Origin: JAGFIY01 sp964499285 | Lineage (GTDB): Bacteria > Bacteroidota > Ignavibacteria > Ignavibacteriales > Melioribacteraceae | NCBI GenBank assembly: GCA_964499285.1 | Contig: CAZCLA010000050.1 | Location: forward strand, 1 to 17,225 | Length of the DNA: 17,225 nt | Direction of reading: 5' to 3' | Part shown: piece by piece, positions 4,864-13,066 of the stretch | Position numbering within the stretch: the stretch's first letter is position 1 | Layout of the letters: each line of letters opens with the position of its first letter | Translations under genes and position numbers: made by a program | Notes under the pieces: model-generated | Seen by the model: only the letters and a program-made list of their open reading frames with translations | What the model was told of the DNA's origin: nothing | Databases searched by the model: none

Positions 4864-7446
4864 TTAACTGATTTTATTATCAACCCATTTTATAAGTCCG
4901 AGATCGAACTGATTTATCTGCACTTCATGTTTCGGCATCATTCTCAGTGTATAACCGAACTGTCCGGAATTTTCGCAGACAATTTTCCCTCTATAAATAT
5001 AATTACCATTTTTATTAAGCTTGCCCGAAGTATCCATCTCAGTAAATTTATTTACATGAGCAAGGTCTTTATCGTCAATCTTTCCGTAATATATCTGAAC
5101 CATCACATCCGAAGGTTTCAAGCCGCCCAAATTAACCTCTGCATTAACGACAAACTCATCCCCAATTTTCAGATCGCCGTTTGAATGTTCTTGGGAAACA
5201 TTAATAAACTTAATCGTATTCCAGTTTGAAATGACTCTTTGTTTCCAATCCGAGAACTCCTTCCCTTTTTTCCACTCATTATTCATAAGAAGAGTTCTGT
5301 TATCATAAGCTTTAAGATAAAATTTATCAGTGTACTGCTGCACCATTCTATTTGTATTATAGAGCGGGGCAAGTCTCTTCATCGAATTTTTCATCATTTG
5401 GAGCCATCCTCTCGGAAGTTTATCCTCTCCCCTTTGATAGAAGAGCGGGATAATCTCTTTTTCGAGAGTTTCATAAATCAGACGTGATTCAACCTCATCC
5501 TGGTAATCGAGATCATTATATTCTTCGCCGGAGCCAATTTTCCATCCGACTTCCGGATCATAACCCTCATCCCACCAGCCGTCGAGAACGGAGAAATTCA
5601 ATCCGCCGTTTGCGATAATTTTCATTCCCGATGTACCGCTTGCTTCCAGTGGTCTGCGCGGATTATTCAACCAAACATCGCAGCCTTCTACCATATAGCG
5701 TGCGACATTCATATCATAATTTTCAATAAAGACAATTTTTTTACGAAGGTGATCTTCCTTTGCAACAGCTATCAACTCTTGAATAAGTTTCTTACCCTCT
5801 TCATCTCTCGGATGAGCTTTACCTGCGATAATAAATTGGACAGGAGTTCGGCTGTCGCACAAAATACTCACAAGTCTTTCTAAATCTTGAAGAATCAAAG
5901 TCGCACGTTTATACGTTGCAAATCTTCGTGCAAAACCAATAGTAAGCACCGACGGATCGAGAGCTTCCTTTGCGGCAGCAATTTCCGAAGCAGAACCTCC
6001 CCGCTGAATAATTTGCTGTCTAAGTCTTTTACGTGCAAAAGCGACCAGCCGTTCGCGTCTCCTTTCGTGAGTCCTCCACAATTCTTCGTCCGGAATTTCA
6101 TCTACCCTATTCCAAGTTTCGGTTTCCTCGGGAGCGTAGATAAAATTCTCGCCAAGATAGCGGAAGAGGAGTTCGTTCATATCACCTGAGATATGAGTGC
6201 GAACGTGAATACCGTTTGTAACGTAATCGATAGGAATCTCGTCGAACGGAACGTCTTTAAATCCGGCGACCCACATTTTTTTAGATACTTCGCCGTGCAG
6301 TTTACTCACGCCGTTAACATACCCTGCCATATTCATCGCAAGATGAGCCATATTGAAATTGCTTGGTTCTTTATGACTTAGGATTGTACCCAATCTATAA
6401 AACTCTTTATCCGAAATATGAAGATATTCTCTATAATATTTCGCGAAATATTTTTCCATAAGCTCATTAGGAAAGACGTCGATGCCGGCAGGAACCGGTG
6501 TATGGGTTGTAAAGACATTCGAATAAAATCCCATATCCGAAGCTTGTTTAAAACTCAGGTTATAATTTTCAATCAAGTAACGAATTCTTTCGAAAGCAAG
6601 GAATGCAGAATGTCCTTCGTTCATATGGCAGACATATGGTTTAATATCAAGTGCATGGAGCATTCTAATACCGGCGATACCGAGCACAATTTCCTGTTGA
6701 ATTCTAGTTTCGTTATTGCCGCCGTAAAGAGCGCGGGTGATCAGGCGATCTTCCTCGCTGTTTTCATCAAGATTAGTATCGAGAAGATAAAGCGGCACTC
6801 TTCCTACATCAACCTTCCAAGCTTGAACAGCGACTGTTCTTCCCGGAAAATCGAGATAAACTTTAAGCGGTTCATTATTTTCATCAAGGACAAGTTTCAT
6901 CGGCTGGTTGTAGAAATCTACAAGGTCATATTTTTCCTGCTGCCAACCATCGCTGGTAAGATACTGCTGGAAATAACCTTCCTTATAACATAAACCGATG
7001 CCTACAAGCGGAATCCCAAGATCGCTTGCCGATTTAAGATGATCGCCGGAGAGAACACCGAGTCCCCCGCTGTAAATCTGAAGACATTCAGTGAGTCCAT
7101 ACTCAGCAGAAAAATAAGCAATGAACGGCTTATCGAAACTTCCAAATTTCTTTCCGTACCAGGTAACCTCATTAAGATAAGTTTCAAGAGAGACATAAAC
7201 TCGGTTCATGTGCGCAATAAAACCATCGTCCACCGAAAGCTCTTTCAACCTTTCGTTACTTACGCTGTCGAGAAGAAGAACAGGATTATGATGAGTGGAT
7301 TCCCAGATCTTTCTATCGATGCGTCTAAAGAGGCTGATAGCATCCTGGTTCCAGCTCCAATAAATATTATAGACAATTTCCCTCAACGGTTCCAAATTTT
7401 CCGGCAAGGAAGGAACAATATTAAATTTTCCTATAAACTCAATCAT
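4864..7446 (-). CDS. glgP: Alpha-glucan phosphorylase (GT35, DUF3417 type)
   Basis: This 860-aa cytoplasmic enzyme releases glucose-1-phosphate from glycogen or maltodextrin using phosphate and pyridoxal phosphate. The N-terminal ~100 residues (e.g. NIYWSWNQDAISLFRRID) are the DUF3417 module of the bacterial/archaeal short-type phosphorylases. Family blocks follow: AEYGLTECLQIYSGGLGVLSGDHLKSASDLG split across 114-144, HMNEGHSAF (274-282), THTPVPAG (314-321), GFARRFATYKR (504-514), AGKAHPRD (541-548), and EASGTSGMK (601-609), where K609 is the expected PLP-binding lysine. The C-terminal ~130 residues form a beta-rich extension common in this subgroup. The ATG at 7446 has GGAG at 7455-7458, spacing 8, beside a small inverted repeat. 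It is divergent from plsY and followed after 2 nt by an unknown gene. Confidence 0.95.
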   Translation of the reverse strand: MIEFIGKFNIVPSLPENLEPLREIVYNIYWSWNQDAISLFRRIDRKIWESTHHNPVLLLDSVSNERLKELSVDDGFIAHMNRVYVSLETYLNEVTWYGKKFGSFDKPFIAYFSAEYGLTECLQIYSGGLGVLSGDHLKSASDLGIPLVGIGLCYKEGYFQQYLTSDGWQQEKYDLVDFYNQPMKLVLDENNEPLKVYLDFPGRTVAVQAWKVDVGRVPLYLLDTNLDENSEEDRLITRALYGGNNETRIQQEIVLGIAGIRMLHALDIKPYVCHMNEGHSAFLAFERIRYLIENYNLSFKQASDMGFYSNVFTTHTPVPAGIDVFPNELMEKYFAKYYREYLHISDKEFYRLGTILSHKEPSNFNMAHLAMNMAGYVNGVSKLHGEVSKKMWVAGFKDVPFDEIPIDYVTNGIHVRTHISGDMNELLFRYLGENFIYAPEETETWNRVDEIPDEELWRTHERRRERLVAFARKRLRQQIIQRGGSASEIAAAKEALDPSVLTIGFARRFATYKRATLILQDLERLVSILCDSRTPVQFIIAGKAHPRDEEGKKLIQELIAVAKEDHLRKKIVFIENYDMNVARYMVEGCDVWLNNPRRPLEASGTSGMKIIANGGLNFSVLDGWWDEGYDPEVGWKIGSGEEYNDLDYQDEVESRLIYETLEKEIIPLFYQRGEDKLPRGWLQMMKNSMKRLAPLYNTNRMVQQYTDKFYLKAYDNRTLLMNNEWKKGKEFSDWKQRVISNWNTIKFINVSQEHSNGDLKIGDEFVVNAEVNLGGLKPSDVMVQIYYGKIDDKDLAHVNKFTEMDTSGKLNKNGNYIYRGKIVCENSGQFGYTLRMMPKHEVQINQFDLGLIKWVDNKIS

Positions 7447-7608
7447 ACTTAAAGCTCCGCTGCTTTACCAACAATAATATTAAACAAACATATATTTATA
7501 AGAATCTTATGAGAAATGCAATTTGATTATTTGACTATTTTGTTTATGAAAAAGTAAGTAAATTTTGACCGTAATTTTGCGCCGATTCAAAAATAATTAT
7601 CACAATCA
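7447..7608. promoter_or_regulatory. Divergent glgP/plsY intergenic region with leader hairpin
   Basis: This 162-bp gap should hold promoters for both the leftward glgP pair and the rightward plsY operon. On the glgP side, TAAAGC (7450-7455) and GCTTTA (7462-7467) are perfect inverted arms with a 6-nt loop. In the glgP transcript the loop and first stem base present the Shine-Dalgarno GGAG. On the plsY side, TTGACT (7531-7536) and TTGACC (7565-7570) resemble -35 boxes, but neither has a good -10 at 17 bp. plsY has no clear Shine-Dalgarno. Exact promoters are not assigned. Confidence 0.35.
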
Positions 7609-8241
7609 ATGATTACTGAAATTTTAACTGCATTAGTTTTAGGTTATCTTATAGGTTCATTTCCCACGGCATATGTTCTGCTGAGAAAATACAAAAACAT
7701 CAACATAACCGAAACGGGAAGCGGAAACGTCGGGGCAATGAATTCCTTTGAAGTGACTGGATCGAAAAGCACAGGAATAATTGTATTTGCAATCGATTTT
7801 CTGAAAGGATTTTTACCCGCAGCAGCGGCTTACTTTATTTTCGAGATGAATTTTGATTTCTGCGGAGCACTTTTATTAGGGCTTGTTCTGGGTCACTGTT
7901 TTTCATTTATGATAAAATTTAAAGGCGGAAGAGGGTTAGCAACTGCACTCGGCGGAAGCATTTTAATTGCTCCAGCCATTCCAGTACTTTGGATCCTCTT
8001 TTGGGTTATAGCATATATCTTTAAGAAAAATATTCATTTCGGAAACATATCGGCGACACTGCTTACGCTGATATTAAACATCACTTCGGCGGATATCCTA
8101 ATTAAGTATACGATAACGGAACCAAGTTCGGAAGGTTATTATATTATAATTTCGGCAGGAATTTTGGGAACAATTTTAATTAAACATTATAAACCGATTA
8201 AAGATTATTTTAGAAATATTAAATCGGCAGAGGTAAAGTAA
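7609..8241 (+). CDS. plsY: Acyl-phosphate:glycerol-3-phosphate acyltransferase
   Basis: This 210-aa integral membrane enzyme transfers an acyl group from acyl-phosphate to glycerol-3-phosphate to make lysophosphatidic acid, the first step of phospholipid synthesis. The three PlsY motifs are present: GSFPTAYVL (16-24), GSGNVGAMN (37-45) and GHCFSFMIKFKGGRGLATALG (split, 95-115). Hydrophobic segments near 1-24, 55-77, 84-103, 112-136 and 176-192 fit the multi-span topology. Compared with the common forms, motif 2 has M for T (GATN to GAMN) and motif 3 has R for K (KGGKG to KGGRG). The length is normal. It leads a tight plus-strand gene run, and the protease start follows after one base. Confidence 0.93.
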   Translation: MITEILTALVLGYLIGSFPTAYVLLRKYKNINITETGSGNVGAMNSFEVTGSKSTGIIVFAIDFLKGFLPAAAAYFIFEMNFDFCGALLLGLVLGHCFSFMIKFKGGRGLATALGGSILIAPAIPVLWILFWVIAYIFKKNIHFGNISATLLTLILNITSADILIKYTITEPSSEGYYIIISAGILGTILIKHYKPIKDYFRNIKSAEVK

Positions 8242-8242
8242 A

Positions 8243-9451
8243 ATGAACAAGTTCAGAACAATTATTTACACGGTAATAATCACTGTATTTTTAATGTCGG
8301 CAGTGTTCGGATATTTATACAAAACAAAAATAGATGAGATTGAACCGCTTTCTGCTGCGGAGATGCAGACCACCGGAGGGCAAGATTCAACTTCAATCAG
8401 CACTGCAGATTACAGATCGAATATAACTAGCGATTTAAACAACAACCGCAGCAACATGCTCACAAGGACTGTTTCAAACGTGAGTCCGGCAGTTGTCGGA
8501 ATAAACGTTACGGAAATTCAGCAAGTTAGAGTAAGATCACCTTTTAGTTTTGATCCTTTCTTCGAACAGTTTTTCGGAAACAGGGTTTACAATCAAGAAA
8601 TCAAAGGATTGGGATCGGGAGTTCTTATCTCGTCGGACGGTTACATTCTTACAAACGATCACGTTGCCGGTAATGCAGTTGAAGCAGTAGTTACACTAAC
8701 TGACGGTTCACGATACGATGCTAAAATAATCGGCACTGACCCGGCATCGGATATCTGTCTTCTGAAGATCGACGCACAAAATCTGCCTTATGTACAATTC
8801 GGTAACTCAAAAGATATATTAATCGGCGAGTGGGTAATAGCTTTAGGAAATCCTTTCGGACTTTTCAGTATCAACGACAAACCAACAGTAACTGTCGGAG
8901 TAATAAGCGCTACCGGAATGAACTTAGGAAACGTAAGAGGAAGATATTATTTTGATATGATACAGACAGACGCAAGCATAAACGGGGGCAACAGCGGAGG
9001 TCCGCTTGTAAACGGAATCGGGGAACTGATAGGTATAAACACACTTATCTACACGGCATCCGGATCGACGGGAAGTGTTGGAGTGGGATTTGCAATTCCA
9101 ATAAACAAGGTCAAAAAGATAGTTGAAGAACTTAAAACGGAAGGTAAAGTTGACAGAAATTTCTGGACGGGATTAAGGATTCAAAGAATCACACAAAGTA
9201 TCGCAAAATATTATAATCTTACCGATACAAAAGGAGTAATAATCACTCAGGTAGAAAACGGCTCTCCTGCGCACAGTGCAGGATTGGAAGTCGGGGACAT
9301 AATAAGAAAGGTTGATAATTACAGAATTCAAGACGACAACACGATGGTCGATCTTCTCAACAATTATCAAACAAACGATGTTATTGCTTTAGAAATTCAG
9401 AGAGAAGAAAATACGTTAATCAAGAACCTAAAACTGGAAAGAAGAAAATGA
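8243..9451 (+). CDS. degQ: Membrane-anchored DegQ/HtrA-type serine protease with one PDZ domain
   Basis: This 402-aa S1C peptidase degrades or refolds misfolded envelope proteins. A single N-terminal hydrophobic segment (about 6-27) acts as membrane anchor or uncleaved signal, placing the protease in the periplasm. A Ser/Thr/Asn-rich linker follows to about residue 75. The catalytic triad is H140 (TNDHVAG), D170 (DPASDICLLKI) and S251 (GGNSGGPL). Residues about 300-395 form one PDZ domain (GVIITQVENGSPAHSAGLEVGD region). One PDZ and a membrane anchor are closer to DegS or gram-positive HtrA architecture than to two-PDZ DegP. The start is 1 nt after plsY with AGAGG upstream. The stop overlaps the purB ATG as ATGA. 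Confidence 0.93.
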   Translation: MNKFRTIIYTVIITVFLMSAVFGYLYKTKIDEIEPLSAAEMQTTGGQDSTSISTADYRSNITSDLNNNRSNMLTRTVSNVSPAVVGINVTEIQQVRVRSPFSFDPFFEQFFGNRVYNQEIKGLGSGVLISSDGYILTNDHVAGNAVEAVVTLTDGSRYDAKIIGTDPASDICLLKIDAQNLPYVQFGNSKDILIGEWVIALGNPFGLFSINDKPTVTVGVISATGMNLGNVRGRYYFDMIQTDASINGGNSGGPLVNGIGELIGINTLIYTASGSTGSVGVGFAIPINKVKKIVEELKTEGKVDRNFWTGLRIQRITQSIAKYYNLTDTKGVIITQVENGSPAHSAGLEVGDIIRKVDNYRIQDDNTMVDLLNNYQTNDVIALEIQREENTLIKNLKLERRK

Positions 9452-10618
9452 TTGAACGATACACGCGTNNNNNNNNNNNNNNNNNNNNNNNNNNNNNNNN
9501 NNNNNNNNNNNNNNNNNNNNNNNNNNNNNNNNNNNNNNNNNNNNNNNNNNNNNNNNNNNNNNNNNNNNCACATCCATTACGGAATGACCTCAAGCGACAT
9601 TCTCGACACAACACTCTCCTACCAGATGAAAACCGCCGGCGAACTTCTATTAAGACAGATGAATGAATTAAAAAATACATTAAAGAAAAGAGCCGAGGAA
9701 AATAAATATACATTATGTGTCGGGCGGAGTCATGGGATTCATGCCGAGCCAACATCAATGGGATTAAAGTTTGCTTTGTGGTTTGAGGAATGCAAGAGAA
9801 ACATTTCACGATTAGAGAGCGCTGTTGAATCGATAAGCGTCGGACAAATATCCGGAGCCGTAGGAACATTCGAACATCTTACCCCGAAAGTTGAAGAATA
9901 CGTCTGCAGCAAAATGGGATTAAAGCCGGCACCGGTTTCTACCCAAGTCATTCAGCGGGACAGACATGCTCATTTCCTCACAGTCCTAGCAATAATAGGA
10001 GCCTCACTTGAAAAAACAGCAATAGAAATAAGACATCTGCAGAGGACTGAAGTATTGGAAGCCGAAGAATTTTTCTCCAAAGGTCAGAAAGGTTCTTCAG
10101 CAATGCCTCATAAGCGCAACCCGATTATCAGCGAAAGGATAAGCGGTTTGGCAAGACTGCTGAGAACAAATTCATTAGCTGCGCTGGAAAACGTTGCATT
10201 GTGGCATGAAAGGGACATTTCACATTCATCGGTGGAAAGGGTAATTGTGCCTGACAGCTGCATAATTTTGAACTATATGCTTCATTTAACGACAAACCTA
10301 ATCTCCAATTTAATTGTTTATCCGGAGAAGATGAATGAGAACTTAAATCTTACACGAGGATTAGTCTTCTCGCAAACCGTACTTTTAAAACTTGTCGAAA
10401 AAGGAATAACACGCGAAGAAGCATATTCGTTAGTGCAGGAACCTGCAATGAAAGTATGGAGCGACAAAAACAAAAACTTACGCGATGAGCTGCTCAATTC
10501 GGAAAAAGTTATGTCGATAATATCCGAGGAAGAATTAAATTCAATTTTCGATTCACAAAAAATGTTGAAAAACATAGATTATATATTCAACCGTTCGATT
10601 GATATGAATGAGATATAA
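9448..10618 (+). CDS. purB: Adenylosuccinate lyase, interrupted by a scaffold gap
   Basis: The enzyme cleaves SAICAR to AICAR and adenylosuccinate to AMP in purine synthesis (cytoplasm). The start is present: ATG at 9448 reads MIERYTR, the normal PurB N-terminus, and overlaps the degQ stop (ATGA). After the 100 Ns the protein resumes at HIHYGMTSSDILDT and runs to the stop at 10616-10618. Active-site blocks are intact: GRSHGIHAEPTSMG (general-acid His region) and the superfamily signature GSSAMPHKRNPI. The two parts are in different frames across exactly 100 Ns. The B. subtilis-type enzyme has about 79 residues in this interval. The missing DNA is therefore probably about 237 bp, and the frame break is an assembly artefact, not a mutation. 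The last 11 nt overlap the histidine kinase gene. Confidence 0.93.
9469..9568. other. Assembly gap of 100 Ns
   Basis: Exactly 100 consecutive Ns fall within the 5' part of purB. The round number and the frame mismatch between the flanking purB fragments indicate a placeholder length. Both flanks belong to the same gene in the right order, so the scaffold join itself looks correct. Confidence 0.98.
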
Positions 10619-12560
10619 ACTAAGAATACTTTTTTTAGCAGCTTTATTTTACAATCTTAATATAGGGTACAGCCTTGTACCGGAATCAACGACCGCACAA
10701 GCCGATACGACGATTTTAAAAAACTATATCCAACAGATTTGGAAATTCCGGAACAACAATCCCGATACCGCAATATATCTCGGCGAGAAAGCAATAGAAC
10801 TTGTCGAAAAAAACAAAATGCAATCCTACTTCCCTCAGATCTACAACTATCTCGGTGTAGTTTACCGAAACAAAGGACATTACACAAAATCGATTCACAA
10901 TTACAATCTTGCACTTCATTATGCGAACACTCTCAAAGATTCGACACAAATTGGATATGCCTTCAACAACATCGGCGGAATCTACAGACTTCAAGGCAAC
11001 TATCCACTTGCATTTGAATATATGTTCAAAGCGTTAAGAGTTTTTGAAAGAATTGAAGATAAAGAAGGGATAGGTTTCTGCACAATCAACATCGCAATTG
11101 CTTACCGAAAAGAAAAAAATTATGAGAAAGCACTTGAGTATCTTCAGTACACACTGAAGATCAGGGAAGAGACCGGTTATAAAAACGGAATAGCATTGAC
11201 GATCAACCATATTGCAGTAGTTTATCAGGAAATGGGAAGATACAGCGAAGCGATGCAGCATTACAGAGAACTTATTAATCTCTACAATGAACTTGGTGAT
11301 GAAAAAGGACTTGCTGCCGCAAACAGCGGAATCGGCGCCATACACACAATTCAAAAAGAATACAGCAATGCATTGAATAGACAGTTAAGAGCATTGGAAA
11401 TTTGTCAAAGAATTCAAGACAAGGACACAGAAATAATTGTACTGAACAGAATCGGACAAATTTACTTAGAAACAAATCAATTTGAAAAAGCACTGGAATA
11501 TCTTCACATGTCCGAAAAGATTTCGCAAGCACTTGGTACCCCTGTCGGATTGATTGAGACATATAGAACCATAAGCACCTTATACGAAAGTACAAAAAAT
11601 TTTGAAAATGCATTATTCTATCACAAGAGACATACACAGATCAGTGATTCACTATTCTCGGATGAAACAGCAAAGGAAATAGCAAGAATACAAGCCGATT
11701 ACGATCTTGAGCTACGAACATTTGAAAACATAAATCTACAGGAAAAACTAGACCAGCAGAAAATACAAAACAGTCTTCTGCTTCTTATAACATTTCTGGT
11801 AGTAATCATTATCGCGATCCTATATGTAAGATTCCGTTCAATGAGAAAGATGAAGGAGAAACTAGCCGAATCAAATCAGACCAAGGATTTATTCTTTTCA
11901 ATTCTGGCACATGATTTAAGAAATCCATTCTCCACCGCACACGGATATCTGCAGATGGCAATTGATGATTCCGACAGTCTCAACAAAAATGATCTCAAGG
12001 AAACAATAACCAAGGTTTACGAATCATCACAAAAAAATTTAACACTGTTAGAAAATCTTCTCGACTGGGCGAGAACGCAGCGAGATCAAATTCAGGTTCA
12101 TCCAAAGACTCTTCATCCCGCCGAAATAATACGAGACACGATACAACTTTACAAAGTATCAATAAATGAGAAAGAACTGACCGTAATAAACAATTTAGCT
12201 GATGACTTCAAATGTTTATGCGACGAAGCAATGTTAAGGAGCATTTTCAGAAACCTCTTAAACAATGCGATAAAATTCAGCTATGAAAACGGATCGGTTG
12301 TGATAAATGGTTCAGTTAGCGGAGATTTTTGTGAAATAACAGTCAAGGACAACGGCACCGGTATGTCGAAAGAATTGATAGACAAACAATTCAATCTATC
12401 GGCAACTGAAATGATGCCAGGAACGCGAAACGAAAAAGGTACCGGTTTGGGATTGATTCTCTGCAAAAAATTCGTTGAGATGAACGGAGGAGAGATCTCA
12501 CTTGAGAGTTCCCCGGATATGGGTACAGAAGTAAAAATCACGCTCAAAACAGCAAATTGA
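10608..12560 (+). CDS. TPR-sensor membrane histidine kinase
   Basis: This 650-aa orphan sensor kinase begins with a signal-like hydrophobic segment (about 5-22). A tetratricopeptide region follows at about residues 40-345, with repeated NYEKALEYL-like and YLGVVY/NIGGIY-like units, presumably periplasmic. A short coiled-coil segment runs to about 388, then one transmembrane helix (about 389-408). The cytoplasmic kinase core has the HisKA H-box FFSILAHDLRNPFS with H435 as the phospho-acceptor. The HATPase domain has the N box NLLNNAIKFS (549-558), G1 DNGTGM (581-586) and G2 GTGLGL (611-616). An in-frame TGA directly precedes the ATG, so this is the earliest possible start. It overlaps purB by 11 nt. 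No response regulator is in the window. This architecture is common in the FCB group. Signal and target are unknown. Confidence 0.92.
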   Translation: MRYKLRILFLAALFYNLNIGYSLVPESTTAQADTTILKNYIQQIWKFRNNNPDTAIYLGEKAIELVEKNKMQSYFPQIYNYLGVVYRNKGHYTKSIHNYNLALHYANTLKDSTQIGYAFNNIGGIYRLQGNYPLAFEYMFKALRVFERIEDKEGIGFCTINIAIAYRKEKNYEKALEYLQYTLKIREETGYKNGIALTINHIAVVYQEMGRYSEAMQHYRELINLYNELGDEKGLAAANSGIGAIHTIQKEYSNALNRQLRALEICQRIQDKDTEIIVLNRIGQIYLETNQFEKALEYLHMSEKISQALGTPVGLIETYRTISTLYESTKNFENALFYHKRHTQISDSLFSDETAKEIARIQADYDLELRTFENINLQEKLDQQKIQNSLLLLITFLVVIIIAILYVRFRSMRKMKEKLAESNQTKDLFFSILAHDLRNPFSTAHGYLQMAIDDSDSLNKNDLKETITKVYESSQKNLTLLENLLDWARTQRDQIQVHPKTLHPAEIIRDTIQLYKVSINEKELTVINNLADDFKCLCDEAMLRSIFRNLLNNAIKFSYENGSVVINGSVSGDFCEITVKDNGTGMSKELIDKQFNLSATEMMPGTRNEKGTGLGLILCKKFVEMNGGEISLESSPDMGTEVKITLKTAN

Positions 12561-12628
12561 TCGCCGCTTAGAATCATCGATTTTCCCCCATTTCTGCAAT
12601 TTTTTGACCTAAAAACGACTAACAGCCC

Positions 12629-12657
12629 TTGACAAAAATGAGTCGTATTTATATATT
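12629..12657 (+). promoter_or_regulatory. sigma70-type promoter of groES-groEL
   Basis: TTGACA (12629-12634) matches the -35 consensus exactly, and TATATT (12652-12657) lies at the ideal 17-bp spacing. The -10 overlaps the first two bases of the CIRCE operator, and the expected transcription start (about 12664) falls within it, so HrcA binding would block polymerase. The box follows the enterobacterial/housekeeping consensus rather than the TTTG/TAnnTTTG form of Bacteroidetes. Confidence 0.88.
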
Positions 12658-12682
12658 AGCACTCGTTATTTATGAGTGCTAA
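12656..12682 (+). promoter_or_regulatory. CIRCE operator (HrcA binding site)
   Basis: A perfect 9-9-9 CIRCE is present: TTAGCACTC (12656-12664), a 9-bp spacer, GAGTGCTAA (12674-12682). It is the binding site of the heat-shock repressor HrcA, whose folding depends on GroEL, giving feedback control of the chaperonin operon. hrcA itself is not in the window. The element lies 39 bp before the groES ATG and within the promoter/start-site zone. Confidence 0.97.
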
Positions 12683-12710
12683 TACCAATCTAAAACATAA
12701 ACTAAAAAAT

Positions 12711-12715
12711 GGAGG
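12711..12715 (+). promoter_or_regulatory. Shine-Dalgarno that fixes the groES start
   Basis: GGAGG lies 5 nt before the ATG at 12721. An in-frame ATG at 12709 partly overlaps this GGAGG and would add four residues, but it has no ribosome-binding site of its own. The downstream start, giving MAEFKIQPL, is therefore the better choice. Confidence 0.85.
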
Positions 12716-12720
12716 ATAAA

Positions 12721-13017
12721 ATGGCAGAATTTAAAATTCAGCCTTTAGCTGACCGAGTAGTTGTAAAACCACGCGAAGCGGAAGAAACAACAAAAGGCGG
12801 AATAATTTTACCTGATACGGCAAAAGAAAAACCGATTGAAGGAACGATAGTAGCTGTTGGTCCCGGTTCAGTTTCCGACGACGGAAAAAGAGTTGAGATG
12901 AGCGTAAAAGTAGGTGATTTAGTTCTATACGGAAAATATTCCGGTACAGAAGTAACCATCGACAGCGAAGAATATCTAATTATGCGCGAAAGCGACATTT
13001 TCGGAATCGTAAAATAA
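12721..13017 (+). CDS. groES: Co-chaperonin GroES (Hsp10)
   Basis: This 98-aa subunit forms the heptameric lid of the GroEL folding chamber in the cytoplasm. LADRVVVKP near the N-terminus, the mobile loop EETTKGGIILPDTAKEKP (about 19-36) that docks on GroEL, the PIEGTIVAVGPG turn, and VGDLVLYGKYSGTEV near residue 65-80 are all canonical. The length is standard. It is the first gene of the CIRCE-controlled operon, and groEL follows after 49 nt with its own GGAGG. Heat-shock induction through HrcA is expected from the operator. Confidence 0.98.
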   Translation: MAEFKIQPLADRVVVKPREAEETTKGGIILPDTAKEKPIEGTIVAVGPGSVSDDGKRVEMSVKVGDLVLYGKYSGTEVTIDSEEYLIMRESDIFGIVK

Positions 13018-13066
13018 TTGTTAAAGAAAAGAAAATTTTTGAAAATAGATAAACGGAGGAATAATA

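Noticed and set aside
6418..6993. Open frame of 191 codons on the plus strand within glgP
   Set aside because: It is antisense to a strongly conserved phosphorylase, has no family motif, and lies in a region where codon bias of the minus-strand gene leaves the opposite frame open.
9420..9869. Minus-strand frame running through the N gap
   Set aside because: It is open only because Ns carry no stops, and it opposes conserved PurB coding sequence.
9448..10618. purB as a frameshifted pseudogene
   Set aside because: The frame change coincides exactly with a 100-N placeholder and all visible motifs are intact.
12709..12711. ATG at 12709 as the groES start
   Set aside because: It overlaps the GGAGG that serves the ATG at 12721 and would add residues absent from normal GroES.
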